A stretch of 64,000 bases of DNA from Rhynchosporium graminicola. Its lineage: Eukaryota; Ascomycota; Leotiomycetes; Helotiales; Ploettnerulaceae. The translations under genes and the position numbers were made by a program. Below the pieces are notes generated by a model, which had not been told where the DNA came from, did no database searches, and worked only from the letters and a program-made list of their open reading frames with translations. Shown piece by piece: positions 47,268 to 59,702 of this stretch. Numbering within the stretch: the first letter of the stretch is position 1; every line of letters starts with the position of its first letter. The DNA is taken from positions 1-64,000 of the forward strand of contig FJUW01000039.1 of assembly GCA_900074885.1 (NCBI GenBank), read 5' to 3'.

Positions 47268-47703
47268 ATGACATCTTCCATCGAAGCTTCTGCTGTAAGT
47301 CCTTGCTACTGCGCCTGTGGATTGACTTAAATCCGAAGGCTAACTTGTATTCTCTAGCAGGGCGCAGCATGCGAATCAACCTCTTGCGAACTCGGACACA
47401 CGAATGAGGCTGGCATCTTCATCTCTGGCGATGAAGTCCGCCTTGCAAGGGCTGAAGCTGAAGAGAAAGCAAGGCTGGCCTTACTGGGCCCCGAAATGGT
47501 AGGTGCTAACTCATCGTTGATTGATATGTTTGCAGAAAACTTAACGCTCATATGTCTACGAGTAGACTTGCGTTGCTGCTTGTAAAGCGCCGGCTGAATG
47601 TACCTGCGGGTTGGGATACACAAACGAGGAAGGAGAATGGATCAGTGGTGATCTAGTGAGAGCTGGGCTTGCTCCTCCTCAGGTCAGCGGCACTACAAAC
47701 TAG
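47268..47703 (+). CDS. Small two-module Cys-containing protein (novel)
   Basis: Three exons (47268-47294, 47361-47498, 47566-47703), both introns GT-AG (66 and 67 bp), give 100 residues. Exon 1 encodes MTSSIEASA. Exons 2 and 3 are both 138 nt and encode homologous modules: CELGHTNEAGIFISGDEVR and CGLGYTNEEGEWISGDLVR, each preceded by further Cys (ACESTSCE; CVAACKAPAECTC). Between them is an Ala/Glu/Arg-rich helix (AEAEEKARLALLG). There is no secretion signal. The pattern suggests an exon duplication of a small metal-binding or disulfide-stabilised unit; function is unknown and I do not recognise a named family. Frame retention and shared motifs support it as a real gene. Confidence 0.65.
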
Positions 47704-48655
47704 TGCCCTATATACTGAACCATGGACCATGGTTGTCAGTGGACGATTCTATCATCCTCGTATTTGTATCTCAGGTCTATCAACTTTGTTGGAACTTTAG
47801 CGTATTACATATATGTTTGAAGGGATGTCGATTGCAGGGTGATAAGTGCTTGTAGAATGACCAAACTACACGAGAAAATCAATCTCACATTTTTGGAGAC
47901 TGAATTTGTATTGCCTTATTGATGCCATTCCGGGTACAATTGATGGTTTCTGGAGCCCTGCTGAGGCTGACGACCTCGCCCAGGCTGACTGTCCATATCT
48001 AGACACCGATGGAATCCATACATTTATTACTTCCAGAAGCAGACTAGTTGATGTTGCGAGGCACACTAGGGCTCGTGGTCTCTGTTCAGCCTTCAGCCAA
48101 GCCTTACTTTGCTTGCTTCTAGGGAGAAATTAGATGAGAGTGTGGCCACATAATAGGAGCTGGGATAGCGGCACATTGTTATTAATGCATGCGAATATCA
48201 ATTCTGCTAACCTTCAGCAGCGCACCTACGCTAGCGCAACCGCAATTCACCCCGAATGAGGTATATCCTCAAAAATCCTGACAGCACAAAAGACCCAAGG
48301 ACATATCTATTTAATTAAACCAAGTCCTTTTAAGCCACAACAACCAGTCACATCAATCTTGGTTGTTTTAACACTCATTAGATACCTAATTAAAATTCAG
48401 TCACTCGTATTAATACTTCGGAATTGTTGTTTGGCATTCATGTCGCTGTCGATGCCTTGTCTTTTGGTTACGCCGATGGCGTTAAGACAGCGCACTCGCG
48501 CCACTGTGCCACTTCCTGCCTGCAATAATAGCCTCCAGCCTCCCTCTATAATTCCATCACAGCTCCCAAACATGTAATTAGTTCTGCTTCATATACTGTA
48601 CTAAGATGAATTCGCAAGTATTCGAAATGAGCCTAAGTCTGTCCGGAGAATCAGA
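47704..48655. other. Intergenic region upstream of NLR gene
   Basis: A 75-codon open stretch (47906-48133) follows a TTG-type start context and has no domain. An ATG at 48606 is in the wrong phase for the NLR first exon. No other feature. Confidence 0.45.
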
Positions 48656-51600
48656 ATGGACGCGAGCTGTCAAGGTACGTTTGTACAATTCGTCTTTGCT
48701 CCGAGACGCGTGACGAAGACAGATCCTCGTCTCACAGTGATTGCTGTATATATAGTATTAGACACTTGGTAACATGCAAAACTAAACATAGTTATACAAC
48801 ACCACCTTGACAGACGATCCCAGAAAACGTATCCCTGACGATCCAGTGGCCGTGGAGCTGATGTTCGGCACTCCTATCAAGAAGTTAGACGAACTGATAG
48901 ACTATACGCGCAGTGCGAAAGAGAAGGTCGATGCAGGGCGTTCGAAATTCATGAAACATATTGACAACTTGCTGCAATGGTTCAATAAATATGCTATCAG
49001 TGCGTCTCTCGTACAGCCACTTTTTGATTTCCAACCCCGAATCTGATGGCGAGATGAGTTAGTTGCCGATATTATGATCCAGCATCAACCGTCTATTACC
49101 GCTTTGGTGTGGGGTGCTGTTCGTGGATTGCTAGTGGTAAGTGTTATACTTTAGATCCACCGAAATAACTGTGTGCGCACAGTGTGCGGAGAGTAACGGA
49201 AAGTAACTGCGTTCACAGGTGGCAGTGCGCGATATCGAAGTTTCAGACAAGATTGGATCGAATATCTTAAGCGTTCTGAACCACATAGGTCGATGGGAAG
49301 AATATCTACATCTGCATCCCGCCAGCGCCAGGCTTTCAACGATCATCATTGAGCTCTTCGCGCATTTGATCTCCTTCCTCGTGCGCTCGAAGCGCTTTTA
49401 TGAGATAAATCCTGCAAGTATGTGGTCTACTACTATTGAACAGCGAACACCGGTTCCAAAATCGGATTTTCCCTTGTCATGGAAACATTCCTCCCTCTTG
49501 ATATGATTTATCATCAATCTAATCAACAAGCCACGAGTATTTAGAACGTTATGTAAAAGCTGCCTTTTCTGCTTTCAACGAGAAAATAGATGGTACGCTG
49601 AGAAAAGTCGCGGAGCTAGCAGATGCTGCGGAGAGAGAGGCACATCTAGCTTCACAGCAAGGTCAGTGTTCAGCTATCGCGTGCTTGTAGCGTCGCTTGA
49701 TGAACTGACTTACCTTCTTGCAGAGCAAAATCGGCAATGGAAAGCCGTCGCGTCGGAGCGAACGGAGCAGGCTGGCTTCCGTGAAGGTACGTGTGTCTTG
49801 CATTTTATGTACTCTTTCTGTGCCTGCAACTTAGGCTCCCGTGAGAGGGAATACATCACTCCGCGAAGCGAAGGTCTTAACGCTTTGAGAATCTCTTAGC
49901 ACAGAACGGAGCAATGGCAAACATCAACAGCAAATGCGATACTATCATGGAAGATATTCAAGGCCGTAAGAGTTTTCCTCGCTGTCGTACTTCAGTGATA
50001 GTTGATACCATCACAGTAGCCAACGAAACACTTCCAGGAGTGATTTCTCATCTGGCAAAAGAAGCCAATAGTAAGATCAGTCGTTGAATTTTCCTGTACA
50101 CTTGCTGAGTTATTTTATAGTCAAGATCTTTTACGAGACTCGTAAAGAAGTGATTAAATGGCTGCGTCCGGAATACACGGGCTCCTATCCCACGATTGAC
50201 TGGAAGGAAGGTACATGTCAATGGATCACCAAGCACGAGAAGTTCAAGACATGGAAATCAGGCGGGACCGGCTCTGTTCTGTGGATTCACGGAATACCAG
50301 GTGCGTTGAGTTCGATGCATGATCTGGGGGAAATAGAATTTTAACAATCGTGCTCGACAGGCTGCGGTAAAAGCGTCATTTCGAGCTTCCTCACAGCCCA
50401 TGGCTTTGCTTTCAACGAGGCACCTTTTGGGGTGCTTACATACTACTTCCAGAAAACAGACGAGGCGTCATCACCATCTGCAATGGTTTGCTCGTTGTTA
50501 GGCAAAATGCTTCATCACCCTGGTATTGTCGAAACTCTTAGCTTATACAAAGCGATTGCAACGCTCGGAAGCTATCTTTCTCGCTACAAGACAGGGACGG
50601 AATGCCCAATTAGTATTACTTGGGGAGTATTGCAAGGCTTGCTGGAGAAAAGCGACGAGTTTGCTATGATCGTCGATGGTATTGATGAATGCACTAATGC
50701 GGAGGACGTGAAAGCCTTGCTAGGACATATGGCTGATCTTGCTCGGTTTCCACACGCGCATGTTATCCTTGCTTCGAGATACAGAGAGGAGTTCCAGAAA
50801 GCCTTGCGAGATCCCCTGGAAATCCCCATGGAAGCTACCCAGATCGATGCGGATATTCGCGTGATGATCAGAGCCAAGGTCAAAGAGCACCCAGCTCAAC
50901 TAGCCCACCTGGGAGTTGAATTAGAGGCGAAATGTGATAGGGATGCGAATGGGATGTTTCTATGGGCGAAGCTCATGGTTGATGATCTCCTCGCCACCCT
51001 TAACAAGCGAACTCAGCGGCGAAAACTGGAAATGTTTCCTTCTGGTCTGCACGCCCTGTATGATCAATTCATGCAGACAAGCGGGAAGGGAATCGATGCA
51101 GCTCACCTCCGTACACGAAGAGAGATCTTCTCGCTGCTCACTGGATGCTTCGTATCGTTGACTGTGGATGAAATATCCGAAGCCTTGTGTCTCGACGTGC
51201 GAGGTTTGCGGGTCGACGAAGGCCTTCGTATCTTTGACATGGATCGCGTGTTACAGCAACTCTGCATGCCACTCATTGTTATTCGTAACAGAAGCGTCAC
51301 TCTCATTCATGCTTCCGTCAGAGACTACTTCGTGCGAACACGAAAACCAGATCAACCATCTCTCACCTACCTCACACTCGATGCAGAGGCAACGCACATG
51401 TACATCCTCCGCAAGTGCCTCTGCATATTAATGCTTCCCGACTTCGCGGAAGATTCGATGGTGGCAGCAACACTCAGAAACTGCGTCTTGCTCGAGACTG
51501 GATCTGGAGATAGCCATGAGCTTTCCAAAGGAACAGAGATTGTGTCGAGGTTGCTTGAGGGATTCTATCGCTACGCTGCCCTGCACTGGCACCTTCACCT

Positions 51601-53125
51601 GACCGCAACATCGCAGGCATCCCAGATATGTTTGAAAATGATCGCAAAGTTCTTAAAGAGTCGACAACTGGTTACCTGGTCCGAGGCAATCTTTCTGCTG
51701 GGCGATGGTCACCACGGCAGTCCAGCGATGGAGATTTCCAGCGATTTGAAATCATGGCTTGCGCTGCAGCCTCCGTCCACCCACCAGATAGTGGAAATGC
51801 ATCACTTCATGCAGACATCGTTTATCGATCTGACTGATGAGTTTGAGAAAACCAAGAAATATCCCCTGGAACTTGCGTTTCTGAACTCCAGATATGCGGC
51901 ATATTTTGCCTGGACGGGCAATTTGAGTCCGCAAGGCTTCCAGTTGCTTGTGCTTGCCGCAGAGGGCTTGGAGAGAGAGCTGGGTAGGTCTAATCAGCTC
52001 ACGCTGAATGCACATGAAGCGCTGGCGACCGGTGAGTACTCTGCTCTGTTTATTTAGCATTATTCGGGCCAGCAGCTGATGCGAAGTGTGAGCGCAGGAC
52101 TACTTGCGCGTGGGTACCATGCGCAATCCAGCGAATCACTGACCCGAATCCGCCAGGAAAGAGTACAGCTCGTAGGCCCAGATCACCGGGACATCTTCAA
52201 AACGCTCTCCTACGAGTGTCTCTGCCATTTCCATCTTCTGAATTTTGCCGCCGCTGAAGCATGTGGAAACGAAGCAGCAAAAGGACTACTTCTCACGGGT
52301 CTACCATCGACCAGAGATTATCTGCACCAACAGCTGTACCTCGGCTATGCTCTGGAAGCTCAAGGAAAAAATGCTCAGGCTTTGGAGTGTTACGAGAGAG
52401 CCTATGCGCTTTGGATAGACCTTAACGGATCAAACGACCCTTCGACCTTGATGACACAGAGTGCAATGGCATCTGCGTATCGCAAATTGGGTCGCTTACA
52501 AGATGCCGAAAGGCATTACGTTCTCTGCTTCGCGGGCAGACAAAGATCTCTCGGACTAGACCACTATACGTGTATGGATATAGCCGTCAGTCTTTCTTAC
52601 GTGTATCGTGAAATGGGTCGTGTAGAGGAGGCGCTTGCACTCATGGAACTTTGTGCATCGTTAGACGGACTTCAGAAACCCGAAAACTTCGAGCGCTTCT
52701 GCCAGGTTAATCACCTCCAAGCTTTACTGCTCGGAACAGACCAGGACACAAAGCATGAAGCGGAATATAAGCTGCAGACTACTCTGAAGCGACGGGATGA
52801 TGAATGGCTCAGGGACAACAGAGAGACAATGTGGATTCGCTTGACGCTCGCGCTTTGGTACAGGAACAGAGGCGACTCCGAAAGCGCTGCACAACTCTTC
52901 CAGGGCATTGTTCAACAAAAGGAGGATTGCGAAACAGCGTTTGAAGGCAAGGTCTTGGGAGAACATGCAGAACGTGCAATACGACTGGTGAAATGCGGGA
53001 GAGTGGATAATGCGAAGCAATTTCTCAACTTGCATCGGTTGAAATGGTCGCGCGCAGCAGACTTCGAGATACAATATGGAGGTCCAATGACTGATTCTGC
53101 ATGGGAGAGGGCATTCGTAGAATAA
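48656..53125 (+). CDS. NLR-like protein: DUF7708, NACHT NTPase, TPR repeats
   Basis: Eleven exons (48656-48674, 48814-48999, 49063-49136, 49219-49421, 49531-49661, 49724-49786, 49900-49965, 50017-50070, 50121-50300, 50361-52031, 52098-53125) give 1224 residues. The start was chosen because MDASCQ is the only ATG in phase with DDPRKRIP. Residues 25-160 resemble the fungal DUF7708 N-terminal domain (IMIQHQPSITALVWGAVRGL). A helical linker encoded by very short exons (54-131 nt) follows. NACHT: Walker A GIPGCGKS (about 323-330), Walker B AMIVDGIDEC, sensor HVILASRYREE. A winged-helix-like part has LTGCFVSLTVDEISEALCL. The C-terminal third has TPR-like pairs (GYALEAQGKNAQALECYERA, YRKLGRLQDAERHYV). 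Fungal NLRs of this type are thought to act in non-self recognition or programmed cell death. One donor (GTGGTC at 49422) is weak. Confidence 0.85.
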
Positions 53126-53298
53126 TCGTTGATTATTTGTTTGCATAATTCCAATTTCAAAGAACATCCACTCGTCAAGCATTATTTCGCCAGATTATAG
53201 AGTCATTCGGCATAGGGGCCCCAGCGTCCCGCAAGCGATCTGAATTCCGTTAAAGTATCATTGTAACCCGAATGAACGGCAACTGTGCCTAGTTGATT

Positions 53299-55650
53299 TC
53301 ATTTGTCATGGACTTCGATTCGCAGACGCTTCACAAAGAACGCAAGCAGGGTCATCGCAGCAGCTATCCCACAGATCAAATCTATCATCCACATAAGCTA
53401 CAGTCACAAATGTTGGATGCGGTGAGTGCTTACTAAATCCATCTCTCAATGAGTGGATGAAGGAGTTTCGGACTACTTTTTCGATATTTTCTGGAAGACC
53501 GTCAAGACATTTAAGGCTTTGCATACATTTCGAAGCAAGCTTCACGAGAGTTAGTGCGTATTATTTTCGTGAATATTGTGACCCACCTGATCAATGTTGC
53601 CTGAATAGTTGCCGTCCAGACTGCGATGTAGATAATTTCGAAATTGTGTTTGAATGATGGCTGAAATTGACGATATAGCCGACATATTGGCAGTGCTAGT
53701 GAATATGTGATAGGCCCCATACATGATGGCGCGATCTAGATACCGTATTATATATTAGCTAGAGATTTCATATTGCCCATAAAGGATTTGTTGTATGCAG
53801 CACGGAAGAAATCTTCTACCTTCTTGCTTTGTACTCTTCAGCATAAGCACCATCAATGAACCCATACTTGCTCCAACAGAACCGCCACCAATGATGATAG
53901 GAAGCACATTTTCCCACAAAGCCTCGGAGTCTGCATCTGTTAGCAGAAGCCGCGAGCAAAAATAAAACTGACTTACTTGTCCACCTAATCTTGATCCAAG
54001 CGGCAGAGATCATGGAAGATGTTGCGGAGAAGATAAGTACATTCCAAGGTTTTCCGGTGTATGAAATCAACCCGCCACATAAGAATTGACCAAGGGTGAA
54101 GCCCAAAACATTGAGCACATTCATTGTGCCACTAAGATTAGCTGTCCCACGAGCCGAGACGTTGATATAGTATGGTACAGAATAGAGCAACTGCTGTTAG
54201 TTAGCACACTTGGAGGTTATTCTTATTCTGAAACATAATACATACAGCGCCAAAGAATCCATTTGCACAAAATACTGTGGCCATGATTGGAAAAATCTTG
54301 CTTGTCGCGAGCAATTTGATCGGTATAAGTGGGACAATGGCAACTCGTAATTCGTACCATATGAAAACAGCAAGACAAACACAACTTGCCGCAAAAAGGA
54401 CCGAAATAAGTGGATGGCTCCAAGCCAAGTCGTTGCCTCCCAGATTCAAAGCTAACACAAGTGTTATGAGAAAGCCAGCCAGGATTCCTGTGCCCGTCAA
54501 GTCAAAAAGACCTCGCTTCATGTTCTCGTAAGAGCCATGCTCTCCAGTGTTCCAAAAGTTCTGGTGAGATAATTTGGGAAGGCGAATGATTAATGTTCCG
54601 CATGCTACTAGGATGGGCGCCAAAGGGATCTCAAACAGAAATGCCCTATTAAGAATCGTCAGTGATTAAAAAAAAAAAAAACAGAAAATGGGTGGTGAGA
54701 TTCTCACAATCGCCAACCCAACTTATCCACAACTAAACTTCCTATAATGCCACCCGCAGCCTGTCCTACGAGGACTGCAGCTTGCATACCTGCCTGCCAC
54801 AAGGTCAAATGTCGCAGTGGTATAATGTCTGAAGCCGGTCAGTGTACGCATTACATGAAGTATTTTGCAGCATACCGTTCATGATGATTGTGACCATGTA
54901 ACCCATTCCCCCAGAGCCAGCTCCAACGACTCCACGCGATATCACCAGAACCCAAAAGTTGTAAGAGAGCGTGCTGTGAAAAGTGATTCAAATCAGTGCA
55001 GCACAAAATCCTGTGGGTGTAAAGGCACGTACCAAAAAACGACCCCAATTCCGAACAAGGTATAACTCAAGAGCAATATCGGCTTCCGGCCATATATATC
55101 AGATAAACGACTGTACTTCAAAACCGTATCGTTAGCTCATATTTGTGCCATTTGGTCAAGGAAAGTTCAATTCCTAAGGCGGAACATAATTACCATGGGC
55201 TGAACCACCGTCACGACCATCACAAACGTGAGAGTAAGCCACGATACATGTCGAAGTTGTCCAAAGGCCGACCCAATCTGGATGTATGAGGCATACTCAA
55301 CAGCAGCGTCTGCTGTCATCACAGATGTTCTACACAGATTCTTGTTAGGACTGTAAATTGGGTTTAGGATATTGCGTTGGTCTCTGTTACCCCAAAGCAA
55401 ACACTGCCATCATGAGCCATAATCGTTTGGGAGGTATTCCTAGGAAATTGAGATCCCAGGGGCTTGTGACTGCAGGCGCAATGCTTCCACTTAGAAGAGA
55501 AGAACTTTCATCTTCCGGCTCGAGGTTATCGTAAGAGCCATCGCCAGTACCGAGTTCGCTGCTATCTCGTCCTGTGCTGTTTCCAAGAGCCGCTGTAAAT
55601 ATTGCTGGATCCTCCTGAGCTCCCTCGAGCCATGATACACGACGCGCCAT
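53299..55650 (-). CDS. MFS transporter, Vba/DHA2-like
   Basis: Exons: 55650-55391, 55329-55194, 55115-55033, 54973-54876, 54828-54708, 54645-54246, 54190-53977, 53936-53820, 53735-53587, 53539-53434, 53397-53299; about 594 residues, 12-14 membrane helices. Motif A-like SRLSDIYGRKPILL, then SRGVVGAGSGGMGYM and NDIIPLRHLTLWQAGMQ with GQAAGGIIGSLVVDKLGWRLAF resemble vacuolar basic amino acid transporters (Vba1-type) and related drug:H+ antiporters. The acidic N-terminus (SSELGTGDGSYDN) is cytosolic. The last junction is faulty: the final helix (LMWMIDLICGIAAAMTLLAFF) is out of frame by one base with the preceding exon, and the only GT-AG candidate is 36 bp. Read otherwise the protein ends at 53306 in unrelated residues. 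A polymorphic (ATG/CAT)n lies just upstream of the start. Substrate is inferred only loosely. Confidence 0.8.
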
Positions 55651-56282
55651 AGCTATGGTGATGATGATGATGATGATGATGATGATGCAAAAGTGTAATT
55701 TGGTCAACGACGTGGTGATGCGAAAGAGCTACCACCTGGAAACCAACAGACAACGACAACTCACTTGCGCTGAGCAGGAGCAGGAGCAGGAGCAGGAGAT
55801 GGCCCACCAGACTAGCGGCCCGACCCTTGGCGCTACAGTGTCCAGGCCCCCAACCAAGCCCAAGTCCCTTCCTTCCCTACAGCGATCCGTGGGGGTCTTG
55901 GGGTCTTGGGGTGTCCGTGGGGTTGGTGGAAGCCTAAATGAACAAACACGTACGTACGACTTGCGCATGACTGCCCAGGGCAGGCGGGCAGGCTGGCAGG
56001 CAGGCTGGCTTCTCTCGAGTTACACAGGATCAAACGAGCAAGTGAAGTGAATGGCAGTTTCGGATCTGATTCCCAGCCCGGTGCCCCCGGTGCCAATATA
56101 ATATGGATATGTTGAGATTCACCAGCTTCCGATCTCTGTCGTAATCCAAACGTGTAGGACGTGACTCGTTCTCTTCCGACCCTGTTGATTCTAACATTGA
56201 GAGCTTCAACGCTTTTCTCCTTTAGCAGTCGGTCAGTTGTCAGTTGTCAGTCGTCAGTCCTCAGTCGTCAGTCGTCGCTGAG
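55651..56282. promoter_or_regulatory. Divergent promoter region with simple repeats
   Basis: Holds (ATG)9-like 55659-55686, (AGGAGC)n 55772-55797, GGCA/GGCT reiterations about 55980-56012 and a degenerate GTCAGT(C/T)(G/C) array 56226-56277. It separates the MFS gene (minus) from the hydrolase gene (plus). Confidence 0.55.
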
Positions 56283-58567
56283 ATGGCGCCCACCACCCAA
56301 ACCTTCTCCTGGATGAGCACCAGGTCCCGGCAAATGCGTATCAACTATTCACCACTGCACGCTGTCATGCTGGTTCTGGGGACTCTGGTTGTTATTCCAC
56401 TCGCATTACTGGCAACAAGTCAATGGGCTTGGCCGTGCCGCTGGTCACCTCTGCAGAGACGATGCCCCGGGTTTTCTGCTCCCCATAAGCAGCCTGGAGA
56501 GTCTCCTTTCAGTCTTGTATGATACCTTGCCACTGGGCTCCCCTGGGCGTGCCCCGCCATAAAACGCAGACTACCTACCACACTGACCTGACCTGACTTG
56601 ACTTGACTGACACTGCTGCAGATATCTCCGACGTCGAGTTTGAAGTATTCGAGCTGTTATGGGGGGGAATACCAATGTGCCCGACTTGAGGTTCCAATGG
56701 ACTGGAACAGCACGACCGATCCTGACACTGTCGCCTTAGCTGTCATCCGCTTGCCTGCGCGGGTGCCGGTGACAGACCCGAGATATGGCGGAATGATAGT
56801 AGTGAATCCAGGTATGTAATTTGTACTGACTTGCCTGCCGCATGCTCATCCGCTGTCAAGGTGGCCCTGGAGGGTCTGGAGTATACAAGATGCTCGTCGA
56901 AGGGAAACGATTACAGGGAATAGTGGATACAAAAGCGGATCCTCAAAAGGATGTAGATTTTAAGGTTCGTCTAGTTCAGAGGAGAGGAGGAACTCTACTA
57001 ATCACGAAATAGACGAATTCTAAAAATGCCGACAAATATTACGACATCATAAGCTATGATGGACGCGGTGTCAACAACACTACCCCTCAATTCTCGTGCA
57101 TCGACGATGCTGTTGCTCGGCAGAAGTGGACCTTGGATAACAAATTTAGCGACCTAGTTGGAAGCTCGAATGTTGCAACAAATAAAGCTTTGGCTAGAGC
57201 ACTGGCTTTGGCAGGCACATGTTCGGGTGAGAATGGCCCAAAACTTGGAGCATTCATCAACACTACTCCCTCCGTCGCTGATATTGTTGCGATCACCGAA
57301 GCTCATGGAAAATGGAGACAAGAGGAAGCTCTCGCTTTGATTGCGCAAAAGCGATCACTCTCAAGCTTGGAGAAGAATCAAATCAAGCAAGCTACTGCTT
57401 GGGATAAAGATAACGAGAAGCTCCAGTACTGGGGATACTCATATGCCACTGTAACAGGAACAACTTTTGCTGCCATGTATCCAGAGAAAGTGAAGCGCCT
57501 CATTGTCGATGGCATCTGTGATCCCAATGCCATGTACAACGGTTTCTGGACTACGAGTATCCAGGACACTGACAAAATAGTCACTCGATTTTTCGAGGAT
57601 TGCTATAAAGCAGGGCCATCGGAATGTCCGCTTTACTCGGATAAAGGACCAGCCAATATACAGGCCACCTTGGAAACGACTCTCCAGTCTCTCAACAACA
57701 CCCCGCTCGCCGTGTCTGGCGGACTGGGCCATGGTCCTGAAGTCATCACCTTAAGCGATGTTCTGAGATTGATCAAAGACGCAGTTTACACGCCCATAGC
57801 TGCTTTCCCTGTGCTTGCAGATCTTGTCGCCGATGTTTCAAGCGGGAATGGTAGCAAGTTTGCAACCTACAAGGCAAAAGCCCCGGCAAAGATTTGCGCA
57901 TCTCGATCTCTCGATGAACATGCAGTGGAAGATTGCCCGCTGTTCTCCGAAACGATCTATGATGTCTTGACAGCCATAAGCTGTACAGATGGGCAGGATC
58001 TGTCGAGGTTCTCGAACAAAACTCAAGTTTTCGACGAGTACTACAGTCTCCTCCGCACCCAAAGTAAATGGATGGCGGATATCTGGATGTCTTGGACTTT
58101 GTCTTGCTGGGACTGGAAGACGAGGCCAAAGTGGCGATATGAAGGGCCAATGGCTGCAAATCCTGCTCATCCAATCCTTTGGATAGGAAATACGCTCGAC
58201 CCGGCGACGCCGCTGCGAAAGTAAGTATAGGTTCATATCATGCATTGCTACATTCCTGACTCTCTACAGTGCTCATAAATTGTCCAAAGATTTTGTAGGA
58301 TCGGTGGTTTTGACACAAGATTCTGCTGGCGTAAGTCATTCCTCAGCTTTTCTTTAAAGATCGATACTCTACTGTATACCTATTCTCTGATTATCCTGCG
58401 TACTAGAATCTATTCTAGGCTAACTGAGGAATCTCTAGCATTGCTCGTACTCTTCAAACTCGGAGTGCATCAACGATCACGTCCGAACGTACTTTCAAAC
58501 TGGTGATCTGCCCGAAATTGGCACCGTTTGTGCACCAGACAAACAGCCATGGGGCAATTCCGCTTAA
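56283..58567 (+). CDS. S33/TAP-like alpha/beta hydrolase, membrane-anchored
   Basis: Six exons (56283-56516, 56622-56811, 56861-56964, 57013-58220, 58270-58330, 58439-58567) give 641 residues. An N-terminal membrane segment ([18 protein letters not shown]) anchors it or targets it for secretion. [12 protein letters not shown] and NPGGPGGSG form the oxyanion loop region of tripeptidyl-aminopeptidase-like hydrolases. The nucleophile elbow reads YWGYSYATV: Ser is present but the second Gly of GxSxG is Ala. The acid ([14 protein letters not shown]) and His (DSAGHCSYS) follow in the C-terminal TAP-like domain. Several N-glycosylation sequons (NST, NNT, NKT) fit an extracytoplasmic location. Relatives cleave small peptides or esters; the substrate here is unknown. 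All introns are GT-AG. Confidence 0.88.
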
Positions 58568-59702
58568 TTTCCATTCGCTTCATTCTATTCATAGAATATC
58601 ACACCGTGTTCGGAGATTCCCTACGCTGAGCAGATGAAAGGAGAAGAATGTCGTAGTTTTTTCTCGAGGTTCGCGAGCATGTTTCGATAGTGCAGGTTCC
58701 CCATTTCCGTACTCTGAATGAATGATTTTTATAAGTCAGAATTATCTCTTATAGCATAGCACTGCGCTGAACAGGCCAATCAGCCCCTTAAAGATTCTTC
58801 GGGACATCGTAGATCTTCCCTCTTCCGTACTCATAATGAATGAATGGATTTTCCCCATCGGAATCATCTCTCGTAGCACTGCGCTGAATAGCCCAATAAG
58901 CTCCTGACTGCATGATTAATTACGCCTCAAATTGTAGGTCGTGTCCGTCAAACGCAGAGGGGCGGTTGAAGAGCAGTTTTTATATAGCTGGAAGCAGAGA
59001 AATGGCAGCCACCCCCCCCCCACCTTATGCTCAGGAACGTACAATATACCGAATCAATCCACGAGGTCCTTATCCTTTTCCATGAGAAGGTGAGGTAAAG
59101 AAAGTAAGACTCGATCGAAACACGCCAACTCTTGTCGCTCGTAAGATTGAAAAGGACAGACTATTCGTATTCGAGGCTGGAGAACTTGGTCACCTGTCTT
59201 GTGAAGTGATGGATGGAGTGGATGTCAATATTGTACAAGATTCGTAGAGAGGAAGAGGAACAAAAGGGGGGTGGGAGGGTAAAGTGACGATTTGATGTCA
59301 TGTTATGGAATGAGAGTTCTAGGCGTGGGTATATGTGTGGTGATGCATGGAAGATGGATCTCAGAGGAGGGCTATTGTATATTGATTTCCTTGGAATTTT
59401 GAGACTTACAAACGGCTATATCTGCACTTCACAGGACACGAGTTAGACTCATCTCAGTCGGTAAAATGCTCAAAGCACTCGCTAATAGTATCATGTGCTT
59501 TACAAACACGTACAATATCGAACGTTACACATACGTTATATCTCATATCTCATAACCGGCACCGACACGGACAGACACACAATCATCATCAATAATACAG
59601 CCCCAAACCAATACAAAAAGACACGCAATCAATCCCTACAAACAATAAGAAGACCCTATCAAGACAGACACAGCCTAATAATCACGTAAAGAAACGCACG
59701 AA
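58568..59702. other. Convergent intergenic region with a local duplication
   Basis: 1.1 kb between two converging genes. Contains the imperfect duplication at 58697-58908 and a C11-type homopolymer near 59010. No supported gene. Confidence 0.6.
58697..58908. repeat. Imperfect direct repeat, two copies of about 90 bp
   Basis: Copy 1 (about 58697-58787) and copy 2 (about 58815-58908) share ttccgtactc, aatgaatgattt/aatgaatggatt, gaat(t/c)atctct and cactgcgctgaa(c/t)a in the same order, with small gaps. It looks like an ageing tandem duplication. Confidence 0.75.
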
